Notes under the pieces: model-generated
Told to the model about the DNA's origin: nothing
The model's database searches: none
The model's input: only the letters and a program-made list of their open reading frames with translations
From: Gammaproteobacteria bacterium
GTDB taxonomy: Bacteria; Pseudomonadota; Gammaproteobacteria; Burkholderiales; Sulfuricellaceae
Reading direction: 5' to 3'
Length of the DNA: 64,000 nucleotides
NCBI GenBank assembly: GCA_018824405.1
Contig: JAHJGO010000003.1
Location: 62,001-126,000, forward strand
Shown here: positions 60,874 through 64,000 of the stretch, piece after piece
Layout: every line of letters begins with the position of its first letter
Position numbering within the stretch: position 1 is the stretch's first letter
Translations under genes and position numbers: made by a program

Positions 60874-61571
60874 GGCTGTATTTTATCGAAGCTTGCTGGC
60901 TCGTTCAGTTCGGCCTGTTCCAGCAAAGCAGCACGCTGCTGACGCAGGGTCATATCCCTGGGATTGGCATCGATCGATTCTGAAATCGAGGTGATGGCGT
61001 CATACCAGATGCCTTCCTCGGCATAGATGAAAGGGATGCTCTGTTTGTCGGCCCTGGACAGTTTTTCCTGCAGTGCCGGGGAGGGGGCGTTTCGCTGAAT
61101 GGTTCCGCTTGCGATAATGTCGTTGGAGCGGTGCAGCGGGTCCGCCACCAGTCCCACGAACCAGCGGTATTCGACGCCGGGCTTGAGCTTGATGCCGAGG
61201 TCTTTCAGGCGCAGGCACTGGATACCCGCCTGGATTGGTGTTTCAAGTTGCTTTTCCAGCAGCGGCTGGATCGACTGGTCGTTGATGACTGTGATTTCCA
61301 GCCGGGTTGCTACCGGCTTGGACAGGTACCAGTACAGGTTGGGTTGTTCCTGGGTGGTGTAACCGGTATGGTCTGGCGCGAGTACTGCTATCCGAGGTGC
61401 ACCGGCGCTGTCGGCGCCGCGGCTGCCACCTCCCACGCGGCTGGCCGGTGCGCCGCGCAGGGGCGGTTTGTAGGTGGGGGTGGAGGTTGTGGCATCGGCT
61501 GCCACCGAAGCCGGGATCTGCAAGCCAAGAAGGAGGGCCAGGGCCCATGCGGAAAATTGCTTGATACTCAC
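60870..61571 (-). CDS. DUF928 secreted protein
   Basis: A 233-residue exported protein (signal peptide FSAWALALLLGLQIPASVAA) with the DUF928 pattern: APDHTGYTTQEQPNLYWYL, then a beta-rich domain and PGVEYRWFVGLV, ending in helices. DUF928 proteins accompany CHAT-domain and CHASE2 genes in cyanobacteria and some proteobacteria; function is unknown. It is the last gene of the CHAT-cyclase operon and overlaps the cyclase gene by four bases. Confidence 0.85.
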   Translation of the reverse strand: MSIKQFSAWALALLLGLQIPASVAADATTSTPTYKPPLRGAPASRVGGGSRGADSAGAPRIAVLAPDHTGYTTQEQPNLYWYLSKPVATRLEITVINDQSIQPLLEKQLETPIQAGIQCLRLKDLGIKLKPGVEYRWFVGLVADPLHRSNDIIASGTIQRNAPSPALQEKLSRADKQSIPFIYAEEGIWYDAITSISESIDANPRDMTLRQQRAALLEQAELNEPASFDKIQP

Positions 61572-63502
61572 GATATTTCTCCTTGCTTCAGACGATCGAT
61601 GACTTGATAAACAGTAACCATCTTATCTTTGCCCCTCAGGGCAACTTCGCCAACCGCCTCTGTGTGGTAGCGGCCTCCGAGCAAGCCGAGAGTGGGTTCC
61701 CCGATCAGGATGCGGCAGGGTCTGCCTGCAGCAGCGGGGGCGGTAAAGTCCTTATTATAACTTTCCAGACGCGAAGCGACATTCACGCTGTCGCCGATGA
61801 CAGTGTATTCCAGCCTGTCGCTCCCGCCCAGGCTGCCGGCAACCAGTGGCCCGGTGAAAATGCCGATGCGTACGCTGATCGGGGCAAGGCCGCGCGCGAC
61901 CCAGAGCGTATTGAGGTGCTTGATTTCCTGTTCCATGGCGAGTGCGCACTCTATTGCATTGACCGCATCGGCAGCAATTTCTGGCTCGACATGGTGGGCT
62001 ATGGGTGCGCCAAAAAGCACCATGATTGCATCTCCGATGTACTTGTTGATCACGCCATGATGGCGTGAAACAACGCTGGCCATGGCCTCCATGTATTCAT
62101 CGAGCCATTCCATCAGTTGTTGGGGAGGGAGCTTTTCGGAAATGGCGGTGAAGCCATGGATATCCGAAAACAGCACGGTGGCGGTAATTTGCTGCGGCTT
62201 GGGACGATTCCCCTGCAGGAACTGGTCGCGTTGTTCCCACAGGGTTTGGGCGACATCACCGGAGACATGGCGGGAAAAAATTTGCATCAGCATTGCGCGC
62301 TGTCTTTTTTCCTGGTTCGACATGTAGGAGGCGGTGGACATGGCGGTGAGCAAAAAACCCAGCAGCGGCGGCACAACAGGGATCCACCAGGCTTGCAGGA
62401 AGGCGAGGTAGCAAACCGATCCAAGCAGGGAGATGCCGAGCAGCGAGGACAGGAGAAAAGTTCTTAAAGCCCGCGCCATAAAACCGACCAGGCCACCCAG
62501 CAGACACCACAGCCAGGTCCATGCGTATTCCTGGTTCTCGCGCAGCACCTTGATGGGCGCCTGGTCGGTGAGTGCGAAGCGAAGCAACTGGCTGATCATG
62601 TGGCCGAAAAGCTCCACGCCATAAATGCGTTGATCAATCTTCATGCCCTGGCTGAACGGGGTAAAAAAATAGTCGTTGATGCTTTTTGCCGTGGTGCCGA
62701 CAATGACGATCTTGTCCTTGAAGTCTTCTGGCTTTGCCCTGCCATCCAGCAATTCGCTGATGGAAACCGTTTTAAAATGTGCCGGCATTCCGACGTAATC
62801 CAGCAGGAACTGGTAGCCAGCCGCATCTGCATTCACATATCCGCCATCGTTCTTTTCAAAGGGCGGCACAGTGGTGCGTGACAGACGCAGATATTCGGGG
62901 TGCCGGGGGTCGGCCTGCAGGCCGATTCCTGTCGGCTTGAGATAGCGCAGGGCGAGCAACAGGGGGAAGGAATAAGCGACATTCTGCCCGTCGTCCAGAA
63001 ATAGCAGTCCGCGCCTGACAATGCCGCCGGGGTCGTCAATGAGGTCGTTGAAGCCCACTTGATCGCTGCCCTGGAGCGCCTTGGGCGGACCGATCGGGAG
63101 TGCGCCGGCGTCCGCATACTTGGTGACCCAGAAAATGTCAGGGTTATTCTGCAGGACTTGGGTCAGGCGCTCGCTTCCCGGCGGCACTGGAATGTCGCGG
63201 TACTTGTCGACGCCGATCACCCTGCTGCCATAAGCATCCAGTCGCTCAAGGATTTGTGCCAGCACATCGTCGGAAAGCGGGTATCCCCAGCGTTTCAGGT
63301 CTTCCTCAGTCTCCACCACCAGCAAAATGCGCGTGTCGATTGGAGCGGCGGGGCGCAGCCTGAGGTTCAGGTCATAGGCCATGAGTTCCAGCGGCTGGAA
63401 ATTGCCCGTGGCTCGCAGGCCCAACAGCAAGAGAAATACCAGATTACCCAGGAGCAGACACACAACGATGGGCGAACGCAGCCTGCCGAGTAGATCGAGC
63501 AT
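61568..63502 (-). CDS. CHASE2-domain adenylate cyclase
   Basis: A 644-residue membrane protein: one helix (~12-30), an extracytoplasmic CHASE2 sensor (~35-310), three membrane helices (~328-395) and a class III cyclase domain (~435-620). Metal-binding Asp are D447 (LFSDIHGFT) and D491 (NKYIGDAIMVLFG); Lys487 and the EYTVIGDSVN stretch fit adenylate rather than guanylate specificity. It should make cAMP in response to a periplasmic signal. The start directly follows the CHAT gene stop, and the stop overlaps DUF928 by four bases, so the three are one operon. Confidence 0.92.
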   Translation of the reverse strand: MLDLLGRLRSPIVVCLLLGNLVFLLLLGLRATGNFQPLELMAYDLNLRLRPAAPIDTRILLVVETEEDLKRWGYPLSDDVLAQILERLDAYGSRVIGVDKYRDIPVPPGSERLTQVLQNNPDIFWVTKYADAGALPIGPPKALQGSDQVGFNDLIDDPGGIVRRGLLFLDDGQNVAYSFPLLLALRYLKPTGIGLQADPRHPEYLRLSRTTVPPFEKNDGGYVNADAAGYQFLLDYVGMPAHFKTVSISELLDGRAKPEDFKDKIVIVGTTAKSINDYFFTPFSQGMKIDQRIYGVELFGHMISQLLRFALTDQAPIKVLRENQEYAWTWLWCLLGGLVGFMARALRTFLLSSLLGISLLGSVCYLAFLQAWWIPVVPPLLGFLLTAMSTASYMSNQEKRQRAMLMQIFSRHVSGDVAQTLWEQRDQFLQGNRPKPQQITATVLFSDIHGFTAISEKLPPQQLMEWLDEYMEAMASVVSRHHGVINKYIGDAIMVLFGAPIAHHVEPEIAADAVNAIECALAMEQEIKHLNTLWVARGLAPISVRIGIFTGPLVAGSLGGSDRLEYTVIGDSVNVASRLESYNKDFTAPAAAGRPCRILIGEPTLGLLGGRYHTEAVGEVALRGKDKMVTVYQVIDRLKQGEIS

Positions 63503-64000
63503 TTAGAGCCAGTTGCCGATCAGCAGGAAGGGTGACCAATAACTGGGGTGCCTGAAGCGTTTGTCGGTTAGCAGTTTGAGCTGGGCATTTTGCAGTGCGT
63601 TGGCCTTGGTCATGCCGGGTTCATGGAGTTGCTGGTAGAACTCGGATACCAGCATGGATGCGGACTGATCGTTGATGAACCACAGCGAAGCCAAAGCACT
63701 GCGAGCGCCCGCCTTGACCGCCACCCCGGCCAACCCAAGCGCCGCTCGATCATCGCCTGCAGCGGTCTGGCAGGCGCTCAGGGTCAGCAGCGAGATGGGC
63801 TGATCGCGATAACGGCTGGGCGAGATCAGTTTTTCCAGGTTGTCCATGGTGAGTTTTCCATCATAGGCGAGCAGGAAACTTTCCCTCACATCGCTCTGAA
63901 ATTGGCCATGAGAAGCGATATGCACCACGCTGTAAGGCGTCTGATCGAGTTCTTGCTCAATATTGTCGACCACGTAATCCTGGTCCTTCAGGGTTTTGTT
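63503..64000 (-). CDS. CHAT-domain protein, C-terminal part (runs off right edge)
   Basis: The last 165 residues of a CHAT (caspase HetF-associated, TPR) protein; the N-terminus, probably TPR repeats, is outside the window. The catalytic dyad of this caspase-like family is visible: His in YSVVHIASHGQF and Cys in LLTLSACQTAAGD. The ending KLLTDKRFRHPSYWSPFLLIG is typical of CHAT C-termini. It is upstream of, and directly adjacent to, the CHASE2 cyclase gene. A protease role is inferred from intact residues. Confidence 0.9.
   Translation of the reverse strand, partial: NKTLKDQDYVVDNIEQELDQTPYSVVHIASHGQFQSDVRESFLLAYDGKLTMDNLEKLISPSRYRDQPISLLTLSACQTAAGDDRAALGLAGVAVKAGARSALASLWFINDQSASMLVSEFYQQLHEPGMTKANALQNAQLKLLTDKRFRHPSYWSPFLLIGNWL

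Noticed and set aside
1-64000. CRISPR array
   Set aside because: No regularly spaced repeats of 24-40 bp and no cas genes were seen; the only tandem repeats are the 15-bp triplet at 22610-22654 and the coding duplication in the adaptor gene.

Overview
The window looks like about 64 kb of chromosome from a betaproteobacterium, most likely of the Nitrosomonadales type (Sulfuricella, Gallionella, Nitrosomonas and relatives). That placement is an inference. It rests on the gene content (a proteobacterial sucrose cluster; metG next to apbC and dcd; aat-bpt; two CzcCBA/CusCBA-type metal pumps; many c-di-GMP proteins) and on the high-GC codon use. No 16S gene or other decisive marker is present.

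Layout. 1-5.6 kb: a tightly overlapping minus-strand sucrose operon (fructokinase, sucrose-phosphate synthase, sucrose-phosphate phosphatase, amylosucrase cut by the left edge) with a divergent MarR regulator. 5.6-15.7 kb: a FapA/DUF342 protein, a secreted SRPBCC protein, metG, apbC with a strong terminator, a CHASE-PAS-PAS-GGDEF-EAL gene split by an in-frame amber codon, and dcd. 15.7-22 kb: a heavy-metal RND efflux operon (His-rich secreted protein, adaptor, pump, DUF3240, outer-membrane factor). 22-28 kb: a ccdAB toxin-antitoxin pair, class I fructose-bisphosphate aldolase, an MFS transporter, a PiT phosphate transporter and a PAS/sigma-54 activator. 28.1-28.4 kb: an intergenic region with a consensus sigma-54 promoter, upstream palindromes and a compact, terminated ~106-nt predicted transcript, the best candidate here for an undescribed regulator. 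28.4-40.6 kb: alpha/beta hydrolase, GST, SLAC1 channel, N-end-rule transferases aat and bpt, an HD-GYP gene frameshifted at a run of eight C, a hybrid histidine kinase, thyA, a chemoreceptor, folA and an UPF0173 hydrolase. 40.6-52.3 kb: a multi-PAS diguanylate cyclase, a copper/silver-type RND operon whose pump gene carries an in-frame palindromic repeat, and an EAL-HDOD protein. 52.3-56.9 kb: a TetR-controlled HlyD/ABC exporter operon with a c'-like cytochrome.

57.1-58.4 kb is a small accessory spot: tRNA-Ser(GGA), then on the minus strand a degraded phage-type integrase C-terminus, the truncated start of another gene, a complete integron-type attC site, one small membrane-protein cassette and a second, partial attC. 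No integron integrase is visible. 58.4-64 kb holds a second SRPBCC protein, a DUF3616 protein, a GDSL esterase, and a minus-strand operon of CHAT protease (cut by the right edge), CHASE2-adenylate cyclase and DUF928 protein.

Themes. Nucleotide second messengers are prominent: four c-di-GMP proteins, two of them interrupted, and one class III cyclase. Metal efflux (two RND systems, each headed by a small His- or Cys-rich secreted protein), osmolyte/carbon storage via sucrose, and folate/dTMP synthesis are the other identifiable functions. Both interruptions could be true mutations, phase variation or assembly errors; the sequence alone cannot decide.
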